From assembly GCA_934667815.1 (NCBI GenBank), contig CAKUMO010000010.1, positions 17,811-81,810 of the forward strand: a stretch of DNA of 64,000 nt, read 5' to 3'. This document shows, piece by piece, positions 7,801-17,006 of this stretch. The stretch comes from an uncultured Oscillospiraceae bacterium (GTDB taxonomy: Bacteria > Bacillota > Clostridia > Oscillospirales > Oscillospiraceae). The translations under genes and the position numbers were made by a program. Positions within the stretch are counted from its first letter, which is position 1. The number at the start of each line of letters is the position of its first letter. Below the pieces are notes generated by a model. The model made no database searches. It saw only the letters and a list, made by a program, of their open reading frames with translations, and was not told where the DNA came from.

Positions 7801-9176
7801 ATACCGATTTTCTTCCCAAAAGTCTGTACCTCGATGAATTTTGGGTCACGGACGAGGCAACTACGCCCACAGTCACGGTCGAGCGCAATACTCCCGCCTA
7901 TTTCCGGATGCTCTGGGATATGGAAGCACTCCCCGATGATCTGGTCGGCGCAGGAAACATCTCCACATGGGGCAGCTACCATGAAAAAGTCGAAGCCGTC
8001 CGTTCGGAGGGCAAGGGCGTTGATGGCTCTACCGCCTTTGGCTATCGCTACAATTCCTGCACCGCAGGTGCCGGCGGCAGTGACATTCTTCTGATTAACA
8101 ACGCTCCCGGTCTCGGCGCTTCCTCCGATTTTTCCGGCGGCGACCTGCTCTGGTTCTGGGTCGATGCCTCCGAGATGCCCGTTCCTCTCCGCTTTGAAAT
8201 ATACCTCAACTGGACAAATCTCAAGACGGGTGCCAAGGTACTGTTGTTCAACGGAACCGATGCACCCACAAAGATCACAGCAACGCCAGCATGGGGTGAC
8301 CAGCCAAATGCGCGCATTGACCTTCCGCTCGGCTACACCGGCTATATTGGTCTGCGTCTGAAGGATTTCTGCGTATTTGACGGTCAGGGCAATGTCACCG
8401 GCACACTGGATCCGAGCTCCGTTACCAGCATTCTGCTGTACTATGGTGCGGAAATCGACAACGCCAAGCTGCCCGCCACACTCTATCTGGATAATTTCTG
8501 TCTGACGGATTCTGATAGTCTGCCGGGCTGCAAGCATGCGGCGACCGTCACGAAAAACGCAAAGGCCGCAACCTGTACACAGAACGGCTACACCGGCGAT
8601 CAGATTTGCAGCGTCTGCGGAAAAACCGTTGTTGAAGGTCAGACGGTCAATGCACTCGGGCACGATTGGGACGAGGGCACCGTCACGCAAAAGCCCACCT
8701 ACGCCGAACCCGGCATTCGCTTTTTTACCTGCCGACGCGATGGCTGCGCCGCAACAAAAACAGAGCCGATCGACAAGCTGATTCACGAGCACACCTACGG
8801 TGACTATCTCCACGACAGTGAGATGCACTGGCACGAATGCACGGCAGCAGACTGTCCGGATGCAAACCGCGGCCGCACAGAGGCCGAGCCGCACGTCTAC
8901 GAGGATGAAAAGGACACCCAGTGCAACGTCTGCGGCTATGAACGTGAGCTGACACCCGATCCTGATCCGAAACCTGATCCTGATCCGAAACCCGATCCCG
9001 ATCCGAAACCTGATCCCGATCCGAAACCTGATCCCGATCCGAAACCTGATCCCGATCCGAAACCCGAGAAGCCCTCTACCCCGCGCACCGGCGACCACTT
9101 CCCTTTCTGGGTGCTGCTTCTGTGCGTCTCCGCCACGCTACTCGCAATCCTCTTCCCGAAAAAGAAAAAGGCATAA
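4833..9176 (+). CDS. secreted, wall-anchored GH127-type beta-L-arabinofuranosidase
   Basis: The protein has 1447 residues, with a signal peptide at about 1-29. Residues 45-660 match GH127 (former DUF1680). With Bifidobacterium HypBA1 as guide, the acid/base Glu fits E350 (HHEGYG), the zinc ligands fit E366 and C368 (GETC) and C434, and the nucleophile fits C433 (TACCPPN). The 16-residue spacing E350-E366 equals that of HypBA1. A discoidin-like domain (about 690-810) follows. Next come two related modules, each starting DMxxLPDDL (about 815-1010 and 1025-1225), then a Cys-rich region with CSVCGK, an HTYGDYLHDSEMHWHEC module and six DPDPKP units. The tail is TPRTGD, a hydrophobic helix and KKKK, a sortase signal. 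It should release L-arabinofuranose from plant glycans at the cell surface. The RBS GAGGAAGGA precedes the ATG. Confidence 0.9.
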   Translation: MNPSKLLKAAASMALTGALLIGTLSGVAARDSAGGEPTMAKSLDFTQVQITDEFWSARQKQFLCVTVPTGIANVEKPGGGLTNLINAAKHNRGEACGAFEGAFYVDSDVHKMVETMCYALQINAGGDVQMQQAQEQIRTKLETWIDYYPGAQEADGYFDTYFTLAHPDEKFTDFLYHELYCAGHMYEAAVAHYRMTGGKDSRLLDVAVKNADYLCSLFGVGKWKAVPGHQEIELALLKLANLCREIGGSYAAKADAYTELASFFLRTRGDHEGRHGTSFWPEGCQDYAPITEQQQLLSHCVRAHYMCTAMADLELQTGAGVYTETLKRFWNSAQTKTYVTGAVGDQNHHEGYGPDYYMPLNKSYGETCGSVSNIMWNQRMNLLFGDSKYADEMELQLYNSMLSGISLDGDRFFYHNFVSTDGREREQWYGTACCPPNLMRTVLSLGGYVYTQQGDTVTMNLYVGNEADLTLSQGDVHLSVTSGFPWNGKVTVQLKSDGARQMKLRLRIPDWAKGANSLLLNGSAVSVTADAQGYAVLDRVWQNGDTLTLELPMQAQSIDMVEGCQDTADYTAFRRGPIVYCAEAIDNAAAPAQYYLSPDAIFTEEWTDNLDGKADPYGVRGLMTITTQEAHLASPGAPETVPLKLIPFYANANRGSSAMEAYLSLSPKWQRLEHYAEPSASHTFDGNEYDSVTHLNDNNESLESRWSSYNGSDVLANPWVMYTFKSPVTVSGCKVLWYDDGGGVQTPNGLTIEYWDGEQFVPVEHEQNYTAFPKNQYGEYRFSQVRTTKLRMTMHNDQTSAATGIVEWRLIGACESVLDMQQLPDDLFTAGLAESYFPDNVGAVRADGKGVNDTAALAYVYKNKDGGNYWGNSISLSLSAQQGLKTDWSSGKIFWFWVDTTEFQSQLSLDIWLNDVKPSEGSSYYFWSGSANDDIEEGGILPLAYTGAGYGRLPLPAAYKGFVGISLDAYHDLDLSQIGKFYFYFECNQDTDFLPKSLYLDEFWVTDEATTPTVTVERNTPAYFRMLWDMEALPDDLVGAGNISTWGSYHEKVEAVRSEGKGVDGSTAFGYRYNSCTAGAGGSDILLINNAPGLGASSDFSGGDLLWFWVDASEMPVPLRFEIYLNWTNLKTGAKVLLFNGTDAPTKITATPAWGDQPNARIDLPLGYTGYIGLRLKDFCVFDGQGNVTGTLDPSSVTSILLYYGAEIDNAKLPATLYLDNFCLTDSDSLPGCKHAATVTKNAKAATCTQNGYTGDQICSVCGKTVVEGQTVNALGHDWDEGTVTQKPTYAEPGIRFFTCRRDGCAATKTEPIDKLIHEHTYGDYLHDSEMHWHECTAADCPDANRGRTEAEPHVYEDEKDTQCNVCGYERELTPDPDPKPDPDPKPDPDPKPDPDPKPDPDPKPDPDPKPEKPSTPRTGDHFPFWVLLLCVSATLLAILFPKKKKA
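8958..9065 (+). repeat. tandem 18-bp repeat encoding six DPDPKP units
   Basis: Six 18-bp units (GAT CCn GAT CCG AAA CCn type) code for an acidic, proline-rich wall-spanning linker before the sorting signal. The homologous repeat at 12763 uses mainly GAC/CCC/AAG codons, so the two arrays differ in codon choice. Confidence 0.9.
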
Positions 9177-9180
9177 AAAA

Positions 9181-9216
9181 GCAATTCCCGCAGGTGCAAA
9201 CACCTGCGGGAATTGC
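9181..9216. terminator. bidirectional terminator
   Basis: A 16-bp perfect stem is formed by GCAATTCCCGCAGGTG (9181-9196) and its complement (9201-9216), with a CAAA loop. It is flanked by A-run on the left and CTTTG on the right, so it can end both the GH127 gene and the convergent AraC gene. Confidence 0.8.
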
Positions 9217-9253
9217 TTTGAATTGAGGCTTGCATATACTTGCATATAAAGGT

Positions 9254-10015
9254 CTATGAACCAGCCGAATTTCTGGCCGCCATGGATGGCGGATAGCCAA
9301 AATGCCGTGAAAAGGCGCGCGAAAAGACGGATGCATCACGGTAGCCGACCAGCTCGGCCGTTTTGGCACAGGTCTCACCCTGCTGCAAAAGGCACACCGC
9401 CTGCTGCATTCGCACGTCCTCCAGATACTGCTGCGGCGTCATTCCCTCGCAGTTTCGGAACACTCTGGAAAGATAATTGCGCACCAGACCGCAGTGCTCC
9501 GCAAGCTCCTGCATGGTCACCGGACGCATATAATTCATGCGCAAATACGCCTTTGCGCCGCGGACGTGTTCGTTCCCCGGAAAACGCTGGATCATTTCGC
9601 AGATCAAAAGCTGTGTGTGCCCGGCCAGAAACATCTCGCGGCAGTCCGCATGCGTTTCCACCTTATCCATCTCCGCAAAGCGAGACGTCGGATAGCGGAA
9701 CACGAGCGGTAGCTGCCACAGCGCCTCTCCCAATGACCCGTCAAAGCCGACCCAGTGGAATGTCCACGGGTCTTTTTCGTCGGCGACGATTTTGGTATTT
9801 GCGCCCGGCCGAACGAGAAAAACATCTCCTGAAGTTACATTATAACATTCCTCGTCGGAATAGAATCTTCCGCAGCCCGCATCTACATAGTAGATCATCC
9901 AGTGCGGGCGCCGGATGAATCCAAAGGATTGCCCCGGTGTGCAGTCCTCGTGCCCGTACAGATGCGGATTCATCTGCGGCCAGCGATGGTTTTCAAGCAA
10001 AGAAACCCAGTACAT
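9254..10015 (-). CDS. AraC family transcriptional regulator (GH-D module)
   Basis: This 253-residue protein has an N-terminal cupin-like sensor and a C-terminal AraC DNA-binding region. The sensor half contains MIYYVDAGCGRFYSDEE and SGDVFLVRPGANT. The C-terminal half contains MQELAEHCGLVRNYLSRVF, then EGMTPQQYLEDVRMQQA, and ends with the second helix-turn-helix ELVGYRDASVFSRAFSRHFG. The ATG at 10013-10015 has a GGAGGGG ribosome site. The gene is divergent from the large hydrolase at 10126, 110 bp away, in the same arrangement as the AraC/GH127 pair to the left. It probably activates the neighbouring hydrolase gene in response to an oligosaccharide; the ligand is unknown. Confidence 0.9.
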   Translation of the reverse strand: MYWVSLLENHRWPQMNPHLYGHEDCTPGQSFGFIRRPHWMIYYVDAGCGRFYSDEECYNVTSGDVFLVRPGANTKIVADEKDPWTFHWVGFDGSLGEALWQLPLVFRYPTSRFAEMDKVETHADCREMFLAGHTQLLICEMIQRFPGNEHVRGAKAYLRMNYMRPVTMQELAEHCGLVRNYLSRVFRNCEGMTPQQYLEDVRMQQAVCLLQQGETCAKTAELVGYRDASVFSRAFSRHFGYPPSMAARNSAGS

Positions 10016-10125
10016 TCCAACCCCTCCAATAGTTACATTTTAACAAATTATCGTTTCATTCTGCAATCGACATTTTGCACAAAATCGGGTAGCATAATTG
10101 CATAATCTTTAGGAGGGTGAACCAC

Positions 10126-12981
10126 ATGAGAAACCGAATCATCTCCGCTTTTCTCTCACTTTGCATGCTGGTCGGCCTTTGCGTCTCCGTTAAGGCCGAG
10201 TCCGGCAATCCCGATGAACCGCCCGTCGTCCAAAGCGGCGTGACCGTCTGGGACATGGAATCCCTGCCGGACAGCTTCCCCGACTGGCTGATCGACCGCT
10301 ACGTCGAAATGGGCTGGCGCAACCCGGGCGAAATTGCCTCCGGCGCAGGCTTTGTGACCCTGTCCGGTGCAACCGGAAAGGGCTTCGGCGGCAGCCGCGC
10401 ACTCGGCTGGACGCAGAACAAGAACGAATGGGGCAACGCAACATGGGTCTGTCTCGGCAACGACCGCACCGCAAAAACGGATTGGAGCGGTGCAGCAGAA
10501 TTGTATTTCTACATCGATGCCTCCGAACTCTCCGAGGCGCTAAAGGGTGAGCTTCTGCTCTACACCGCCGCAAACCAGGCGCTGCGCATGCAGCCCGACA
10601 GCACTTGGTATTACTGGCAGAACGGCGCTTGGGTGCAATCCGCCGTTTCCGAATGGAACGAAATACAGCTTCCCGCCGGCTATCGCGGTTGGGTGCGCCT
10701 CCCCATCACACAGGTCTACGGCTCCTGTGAGCTTAGAAATGTACAAAGAATAGGATTCAGTATGGTATTTTCTTCCGAACACGTCAGTGTCTACATCGAT
10801 CAGTTCATGCTCGATGCCTGCACGGCAAGCTCCTCGTTCGATCGCGCTGCGCTGGAGGCAGCAAAAACAGAGATCAACCTCGTTCCCGCCGCAGCGCTGG
10901 CCGACTCCGCCGACTATTTCTGCACTTGGGGAACGCAGAGCATCGTCTGCGGCAACGGAAAGACGGTGCGAGATGTTCTGACGGACGAAGCGCTTTTCGG
11001 CGCCAACGGCTGGGCATATTTCTTCGACGCAGAGACCCGCAAGGATCTGACGATCGTTCTGGACGACGGGTGGGATCTCCCCTATTCCGATAACGGAACG
11101 GACAATGCGGATTATTACGGCTCCTTTATTCTGGACGAAGCCAAATTCCCGAATTACGGTGAAACCTATCCGCAGCGCCTGAAAACACTGGTAGACAAAT
11201 TCAAGGCCGCAGGCTGGAAGGGCGTCGGCGTATGGGTCTGCTGTCAGGAGGACGCCGCCCACCGCAGCGGAAGCACATGGGACACCGCCTATTGGGCCGA
11301 GCGCATTCTCTGGTGCAGGGAGGCCGGCATCAGCTACTGGAAGATCGATTGGGGCGACTACTGCGGCTCTGCGGAATGGCGCAGGCTCATCAGCGATCTT
11401 GCCGAGCGGCTGTATCCTGAACTGGTCATCGAGCACATCGTCCCGATGCACGGCACAAACGATGCCTCCGGAACGGGGGACATCACTTCCCAGCTGAATC
11501 AAATGGTGGAAATTGCCTCCTTCAGCGACGTATTCCGCACCTACGACGTGACCACGCAGCTCTCCATGGCGACCACCTTTGAGCGAAACGCACGCCTGCT
11601 CGCCGCCTCGCGCAATCTCAAGGGCGACCAGCTCGGCCTGATTAACTGCGAGGACGAGCTATATCTCGCCGCAGCGCTCGGCCTGTCCGGCGGGATCATG
11701 CGCAGCGAGGTCAACCGTATCGCGCCGACGGATGAAGCCGCCCGCATGGTGCGTTGGCACCGCATTGCCCCCTCTTACGACGCAAACGCCTATCCCGCAG
11801 CCGTCAGCGCTACCGTCCTGACAGGCACATGGCACTTCAACAACGACACTTGGGACAGCAGCATCAACCAGAGCACCGTGCAGCAGCACGCCCCCGCCGC
11901 AGTCAGTCGCGGTATTGACCTTCCGACCGCAAACGGTCAAGAGGTTCCTTTCCTCGCCGCCAGCCGCAATCCCCTGAGCGGTGCAATCTCCGTTGGCAGC
12001 TTTCGCCGCACCTCGCAGGAGAGCCAGAACCATCTGGTCTATTCCGACGTCAGCCTGAACGTTGGCGCACTGACCGGAAAGATCGGCGTTTTCGGCGTCT
12101 ATGAAAGCCTGACTCTGACCTTCGACACCGAGCTGACCGGCAAACGCATTCTGGCGCAGGATCTGCTCGGCAGCGCCGCCTATGACATCACCGATTTTGT
12201 GGAAGTCAACGGCAGCACTCTGAAAATCGCCGGTGATCTGTTGCAGTATCTCGGCACCTCGGCAGCCGCCACCAACGACGCGTCGGAGCCGGGGCTGGTA
12301 CTTCAGATCGGCTCTGAATTCAGTGAAGCCGCACCCGCAAACGATCGCACCGCGAGCGAACGCTACCGTGTGAATTTCCTTCAGGCCGCCGGAATCCGCT
12401 TTACCTCGGACGCTTCCGCATCGGTCGAACGCGGCGAGGCATTCCGCTTTTCCGTTGCACTAGAGGAAAGTTATGACCCCGCAACGCTGATCGTGTATGC
12501 AAACGGCGTCCCGCTCGAGAAAGTCGACGGAGGCTATGTGATCGAAAAGATCTATGCGAATCAAACCGTCACGGCCGTCTGTGAGAGGCATGCGCACACC
12601 TACGGCGGCTATCTCCACGACAGCGAGGCGCACTGGCGCGAATGCACGGCAGCAGACTGCCCGGATGCAAACCGCGGCCGCACAGAGGCCGAGCCGCACG
12701 TTTACGAGGATGAAAGGGATACGCAATGCAGCGTCTGCGGCTATGAACGCGAGCTGACGCCTGATCCCGATCCGACACCCGATCCCGATCCGAAGCCCGA
12801 CCCCGACCCGAAGCCCGACCCCGACCCGAAGCCCGACCCCGACCCGAAGCCCGACCCCGACCCGAAGCCCGAAAATCCCTCCGCGCCGCGCACCGGCGAC
12901 CACTTCCCTCTCTGGGTGCTGCTTCTGTGTGTCTCCGCCGCACTACTCGCGATTCTGTTCCCGAAAAAGAAGAAAGCATAA
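10126..12981 (+). CDS. secreted, wall-anchored GH27/GH36-like glycoside hydrolase
   Basis: The protein has 951 residues, with a signal peptide at about 1-24. Residues about 40-235 form a carbohydrate-binding-like module related to the DMxxLPDDL modules of the GH127 protein (here DMESLPDSF). Residues about 280-740 look like a TIM-barrel of clan GH-D. LDDGW (about 312-316) matches the alpha-galactosidase LIDDGW motif. YWKIDWGDYCG carries the likely nucleophile D408. The acid/base residue was not located. The tail copies that of the GH127 protein: HTYGGYLHDSEAHWREC, acidic DPDPKP repeats, APRTGD, a hydrophobic helix and KKKK. AGGAGG at 10111 favours the ATG at 10126 over a GTG at 10117. An alpha-linked galactoside or isomaltoside substrate is possible; I cannot fix it. 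Confidence 0.8.
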   Translation: MRNRIISAFLSLCMLVGLCVSVKAESGNPDEPPVVQSGVTVWDMESLPDSFPDWLIDRYVEMGWRNPGEIASGAGFVTLSGATGKGFGGSRALGWTQNKNEWGNATWVCLGNDRTAKTDWSGAAELYFYIDASELSEALKGELLLYTAANQALRMQPDSTWYYWQNGAWVQSAVSEWNEIQLPAGYRGWVRLPITQVYGSCELRNVQRIGFSMVFSSEHVSVYIDQFMLDACTASSSFDRAALEAAKTEINLVPAAALADSADYFCTWGTQSIVCGNGKTVRDVLTDEALFGANGWAYFFDAETRKDLTIVLDDGWDLPYSDNGTDNADYYGSFILDEAKFPNYGETYPQRLKTLVDKFKAAGWKGVGVWVCCQEDAAHRSGSTWDTAYWAERILWCREAGISYWKIDWGDYCGSAEWRRLISDLAERLYPELVIEHIVPMHGTNDASGTGDITSQLNQMVEIASFSDVFRTYDVTTQLSMATTFERNARLLAASRNLKGDQLGLINCEDELYLAAALGLSGGIMRSEVNRIAPTDEAARMVRWHRIAPSYDANAYPAAVSATVLTGTWHFNNDTWDSSINQSTVQQHAPAAVSRGIDLPTANGQEVPFLAASRNPLSGAISVGSFRRTSQESQNHLVYSDVSLNVGALTGKIGVFGVYESLTLTFDTELTGKRILAQDLLGSAAYDITDFVEVNGSTLKIAGDLLQYLGTSAAATNDASEPGLVLQIGSEFSEAAPANDRTASERYRVNFLQAAGIRFTSDASASVERGEAFRFSVALEESYDPATLIVYANGVPLEKVDGGYVIEKIYANQTVTAVCERHAHTYGGYLHDSEAHWRECTAADCPDANRGRTEAEPHVYEDERDTQCSVCGYERELTPDPDPTPDPDPKPDPDPKPDPDPKPDPDPKPDPDPKPENPSAPRTGDHFPLWVLLLCVSAALLAILFPKKKKA
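12763..12870 (+). repeat. tandem 18-bp repeat encoding DPDPTP/DPDPKP units
   Basis: Six 18-bp units encode one DPDPTP and five DPDPKP repeats, the same linker as at 8958-9065. The five inner units are nearly identical (GAC CCC GAC CCG AAG CCC), which points to recent expansion or homogenisation. Confidence 0.9.
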
Positions 12982-12988
12982 GCAAGAA

Positions 12989-13020
12989 CCGGCAGGTGCC
13001 AAGCACCTGCCGGATTTTTT
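12989..13020 (+). terminator. intrinsic terminator of the GH-D-like gene
   Basis: CCGGCAGGTGC (12989-12999) and GCACCTGCCGG (13003-13013) form an 11-bp stem with a CAA loop, followed by ATTTTTT. It begins 8 bp after the stop codon. Confidence 0.9.
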
Positions 13021-13036
13021 CGCATAGGCATACAAA

Positions 13037-13066
13037 AAACGCGCCCTGCGAAAGCAGGACGCGTTT
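13037..13066 (-). terminator. intrinsic terminator of rpsU
   Basis: AAACGCG and CCTGC pair with GCAGG and CGCGTTT around a GAAA loop (13037-13066), with one C-A mismatch. On the minus strand it is followed by a run of T (13034-13039 complement), 21 bp after the rpsU stop. Confidence 0.8.
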
Positions 13067-13087
13067 GCTGTTCCATATTCAGGAAAA

Positions 13088-13270
13088 TCAATAACCGCGT
13101 CTCTTGTTCTTACGAGCAGCTTCAGACTTCTGCTTCCGCTTGAGACTCGGGCTGACATAGTGCTCTCTCTTCTTGACTTCAGCGATAACGCCATCCTTGG
13201 CGCAGCTACGCTTGAAGCGCTTGAGCGCGCTTTCCAGAGACTCGTTCTCTTTTACGCGAATTTCAGACAT
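13088..13270 (-). CDS. rpsU: 30S ribosomal protein S21 (bS21)
   Basis: This 60-residue basic protein is bS21, a small-subunit protein near the anti-Shine-Dalgarno region that helps initiation. It begins [21 protein letters not shown], of which the [14 protein letters not shown] part is diagnostic, and ends in a Lys/Arg-rich tail (RKNKRRGY). The length is typical. A strong GGAGGGAGGG ribosome site precedes the ATG. It has its own promoter (13342-13370) and terminator (13037-13066), so it is monocistronic. Confidence 0.97.
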   Translation of the reverse strand: MSEIRVKENESLESALKRFKRSCAKDGVIAEVKKREHYVSPSLKRKQKSEAARKNKRRGY

Positions 13271-13341
13271 TGATTTCCCTCCCTCCGACGCACCCGGCTA
13301 AATCCATGATGCTTTCAGGGCCGCTACAACGGCACGAATTA

Positions 13342-13370
13342 TTATAGTGATGGTTGGCGAAAAAGTCAAG
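13342..13370 (-). promoter_or_regulatory. SigA-type promoter of rpsU
   Basis: On the minus strand TTGACT (complement of 13365-13370) and TATAAT (complement of 13342-13347) are 17 bp apart. The leader to the rpsU ATG is about 65 nt. Nothing else is visible between 13271 and 13450. Confidence 0.75.
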
Positions 13371-13450
13371 CAATATCTTACAAGTTTTTTAATTAATTTC
13401 TCGATTCCGGCAAATCCCGCCGAAATCAGCAAAACTCCGGCCCGGGATAA

Positions 13451-13719
13451 GATCGCACACCCACACCCGACTCTGCGGCCATACCCGTTTCCCTCGCAGT
13501 TAGCTCAGAAACGGCATCCTCGCGGCACACGGACAGATCCGCTTAATGCTGCTCGGTTCCCCGCCTGACATGGTTCACGGGAGCCCGTTGCGCAAGACCG
13601 ATCCCTCAACACCACTTACTCGGACAGACGGTACAGTGCAAAGCCTCATATGGGAATTCATCCCTGCTATAGCGGATTGCAGGTTACAGGGAGCCGCTGC
13701 TTCCCCGACTAGTGCGACC
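13451..13719 (-). ncRNA. ffs: signal recognition particle RNA, large Alu-containing type
   Basis: The minus strand from about 13719 to 13451 matches the Bacillus scRNA in order and content. The 5' end has a GC-rich Alu-type region with CCTGCAATCCGCTATAGCAGGG. In the middle is GAGTAAGTGGTGTTGA. The universally conserved helix 8 follows: CATGTCAGGCGGGGAACCGA and then GCAGCATTAAG (around 13540-13572). The 3' segment TGAGCTAACTGCGAGGG completes the match. GGTCGCAC at the 5' end pairs with GTGTGCGATC at the 3' end, which sets the limits to within a few bases. The RNA is the scaffold of Ffh for co-translational membrane targeting. It lies just downstream of acpP and may be cotranscribed with it. 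No protein-coding frame here should be believed. Confidence 0.93.
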
Positions 13720-13746
13720 TTATTCCAGGCCGGAGCAAAAATTGGT

Positions 13747-13980
13747 TCAGCCGATCTCTGCCAGCTTTTCCTCGATGAAGTCTGCCAGCTCGCCGATGGT
13801 CTGCACCTCGAGCTTGCCCTCCATCTCAAAATCCACGCCGAGTTCTTCTTCCATATCCATCACCATCTCGACCATATCCAGAGAATCCAGATGCAGGCTC
13901 TCAAAGGTGGTGTCGCGGTTCATATCCTCCGCAGGAATGTCCAACTGTTCAGACAGATACTTGATGATCCGTTCCAGCAT
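13747..13980 (-). CDS. acpP: acyl carrier protein
   Basis: This 77-residue acidic protein is ACP, the carrier of growing acyl chains in fatty acid synthesis. The phosphopantetheine attachment motif is LDSLDMVE, with Ser at residue 33, followed by an acidic helix II (MVMDMEEELGVDF). The length is typical. The ATG at 13978-13980 has an AGGAGG ribosome site; the frame is open further upstream but without a better start. It stands alone, not in a fab cluster, next to the SRP RNA gene. A secondary-metabolism carrier is unlikely, as no synthase gene is near. Confidence 0.94.
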   Translation of the reverse strand: MLERIIKYLSEQLDIPAEDMNRDTTFESLHLDSLDMVEMVMDMEEELGVDFEMEGKLEVQTIGELADFIEEKLAEIG

Positions 13981-14024
13981 TGACTGTCGCCTCCTACTCG
14001 TCTCTTTCTCAGAGTAACAATAAT

Positions 14025-14052
14025 ATGATACGATTTTTTCCGGCAAAGTCAA
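14025..14052 (-). promoter_or_regulatory. SigA-type promoter of acpP
   Basis: On the minus strand TTGACT (complement of 14047-14052) and TATCAT (complement of 14025-14030) are 16 bp apart, about 45 bp upstream of the acpP start. Confidence 0.6.
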
Positions 14053-14096
14053 GGATTATTTTCGGCAACGGCAGAAACACGTCGCCAAATATTCCG

Positions 14097-15239
<1,143 letters not shown>

Positions 15240-15241
15240 CG

Positions 15242-16993
15242 CTAAGTACCTCCATATCCTTTTTTCTTTTTCAGGCTCTGCTGCACGGCGCGCAGGCCGT
15301 CGGCATCCGAGACCACGCCGCGCACCGATTCCTCGAGCACGATGCGGCGGCAGTCCTCAAACGCCTCGTCCGAAACGGGCGAATCCTGCTTTTGCAGCAC
15401 GGATGTCAGGTGTGCCAGTTCTTCAGTGGTCAGGAGGCTCTCCAGACCGGCTGCTGTGACCGGCAGGCCGTCCCTCCACCGCTGACGCCAAAAGTCGAAC
15501 ACGCGCCCGAAAAACGGCACGGAGAACGCCTCCGCCGTCAGGGACTCGGCCTTGGCGAACAGCTCCGGCTCTTTCAAAAGCATCCGCAGCAGTTCTTCCT
15601 CCGCAGCCGCCGAGCGCACGTTTTGATAGCGCAGCGCACGGCTCTTTGGCTGGATCATGACCGAGGGGGCAAGTTCGCGTTTCTCCTGTTCCTTGCGCTG
15701 CCGCGCCACACGTCGTTTGAACGCCTTGGAGATTTCGAGCTTCATGACCTCGGGCGTCAGTCCGGCAGCCTCGGCTGCACGCGTGCCGTAAATTTCGCGC
15801 TCCACCGCCGTGGAAAACGTGCAGATCAGCTCCGCCGCCTGCTTGGCAAATTCGACCTTCTGCTCGTCCTGCGTCAGGTCAAACTGCATCTGCAGCGATT
15901 GCAGCCGGTATTCTGCCTGTCCCTCCGAGCCTTGCAGCAGGAGCTTGAAGCGGTCCGCACCGTATTCGTGCAGATATTCGTCCGGATCCTTCGCGCCCTG
16001 CATCCGCAGAATTTTGATCCGCAGACCGGTCTTTTCCAAAATCGGAATCGCCCGGCGAATGGCGTTCTGCCCGGCGGCATCGCCGTCGTAGATGAGCACG
16101 ATCTCCTTGGTATACTTGGACAGCAAGTCCGCGTGCTCTTGCGTCAGCGAGGTGCCGAGGGACGCCACCGCACAGTCAAAGCCGTACTGATGCAGCGTTA
16201 CGGTATCCATATACCCTTCCGTGAGGATGATATAGCCCTGCTTGCTCTTTTTGACGAAATTCATCGCAAAGAGGTTCCGCCGCTTGCTGAACAGGGCGGA
16301 TTCTGGCGAATTGATGTACTTCGGCTTGGAATTGTCCAGCACGCGGCCTCCGAAGCCGATAACATTGCCGCGCACATCGATGATCGGGAAAATGAGCTTA
16401 TTGCGGAACCAGTCGTAGATTGATCCGTTCTTCTCGCTTTTTCGCACGAGTCCGGCCTCTAAAAGTTCAGATTTTGTGTAGCCCTTGGCCGTCATTGCAT
16501 CGGTCAGCGCCGTCCAGCTATCCGGTGCAAAGCCGATGCCAAAGCGCGTGATCGCACCGTCGGACAGGCCGCGCTTGGCAATGTACTTTCTGGCCTCGGC
16601 CGCCTGCGGTGTCTTGAGCTGCGCATGGAAAAAGCGTGCAGCGTCCCGGCACAGCGCCCATAGGCGCTCTTTTTTGCGGAACTGTGACTGATATTCGTCG
16701 TCCTCCGGTACCTCCATCCCCGCACGCTTGGCCAGAAAACGCACCGCATCGTGATAGCTGAGGTTCTCGATCTCCATGATGAAATTGACTGCGCCGCCGC
16801 CCTTGTGGCAGCCGAAGCAGTAATAAATACCCTTGTCGGGCGCGACCGAGAAGGACGGCGTTTTTTCGCTGTGGAAGGGGCACAGGCCAAAGAGATTGTT
16901 TCCGCGTTTGGTCAGCGCGACGTACTGCCCCACGACGTCCTCAATGGGATTTCTCGCGTTCAGTTCGTCCAAAAATGCCGGCGAAAAGGCCAT
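15242..16993 (-). CDS. dnaG: DNA primase
   Basis: This 583-residue enzyme makes RNA primers at the replication fork. The N-terminal zinc-binding domain shows [11 protein letters not shown] and [10 protein letters not shown] (about residues 38-65). The RNA polymerase core includes [20 protein letters not shown]. The TOPRIM region has [13 protein letters not shown], with the catalytic Glu, then LIYDGDAAG with metal-binding Asp residues. The C-terminal DnaB-interaction region is present but divergent. The length is normal. AAAGGAGGG precedes the ATG. It is 13 bp after dgt and immediately before rpoD, a conserved macromolecular-synthesis pairing. Confidence 0.97.
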   Translation of the reverse strand: MAFSPAFLDELNARNPIEDVVGQYVALTKRGNNLFGLCPFHSEKTPSFSVAPDKGIYYCFGCHKGGGAVNFIMEIENLSYHDAVRFLAKRAGMEVPEDDEYQSQFRKKERLWALCRDAARFFHAQLKTPQAAEARKYIAKRGLSDGAITRFGIGFAPDSWTALTDAMTAKGYTKSELLEAGLVRKSEKNGSIYDWFRNKLIFPIIDVRGNVIGFGGRVLDNSKPKYINSPESALFSKRRNLFAMNFVKKSKQGYIILTEGYMDTVTLHQYGFDCAVASLGTSLTQEHADLLSKYTKEIVLIYDGDAAGQNAIRRAIPILEKTGLRIKILRMQGAKDPDEYLHEYGADRFKLLLQGSEGQAEYRLQSLQMQFDLTQDEQKVEFAKQAAELICTFSTAVEREIYGTRAAEAAGLTPEVMKLEISKAFKRRVARQRKEQEKRELAPSVMIQPKSRALRYQNVRSAAAEEELLRMLLKEPELFAKAESLTAEAFSVPFFGRVFDFWRQRWRDGLPVTAAGLESLLTTEELAHLTSVLQKQDSPVSDEAFEDCRRIVLEESVRGVVSDADGLRAVQQSLKKKKGYGGT

Positions 16994-17006
16994 GTACTCC
17001 CTCCTT

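Noticed and set aside
8958..9065. Regular 18-bp repeats as a possible CRISPR array
   Set aside because: There are no spacers and the repeats are in frame inside a gene, coding for a proline-rich linker. The same holds for 12763-12870.
7482..9098. 538-codon frame antisense to the GH127 gene
   Set aside because: It is a mirror of the sense gene. Its low-complexity part is the complement of the DPDPKP repeat.
13546..13983. Open frames across 13.5-13.9 kb on the plus strand
   Set aside because: The region holds the SRP RNA and acpP on the minus strand; the frames have no coding evidence.
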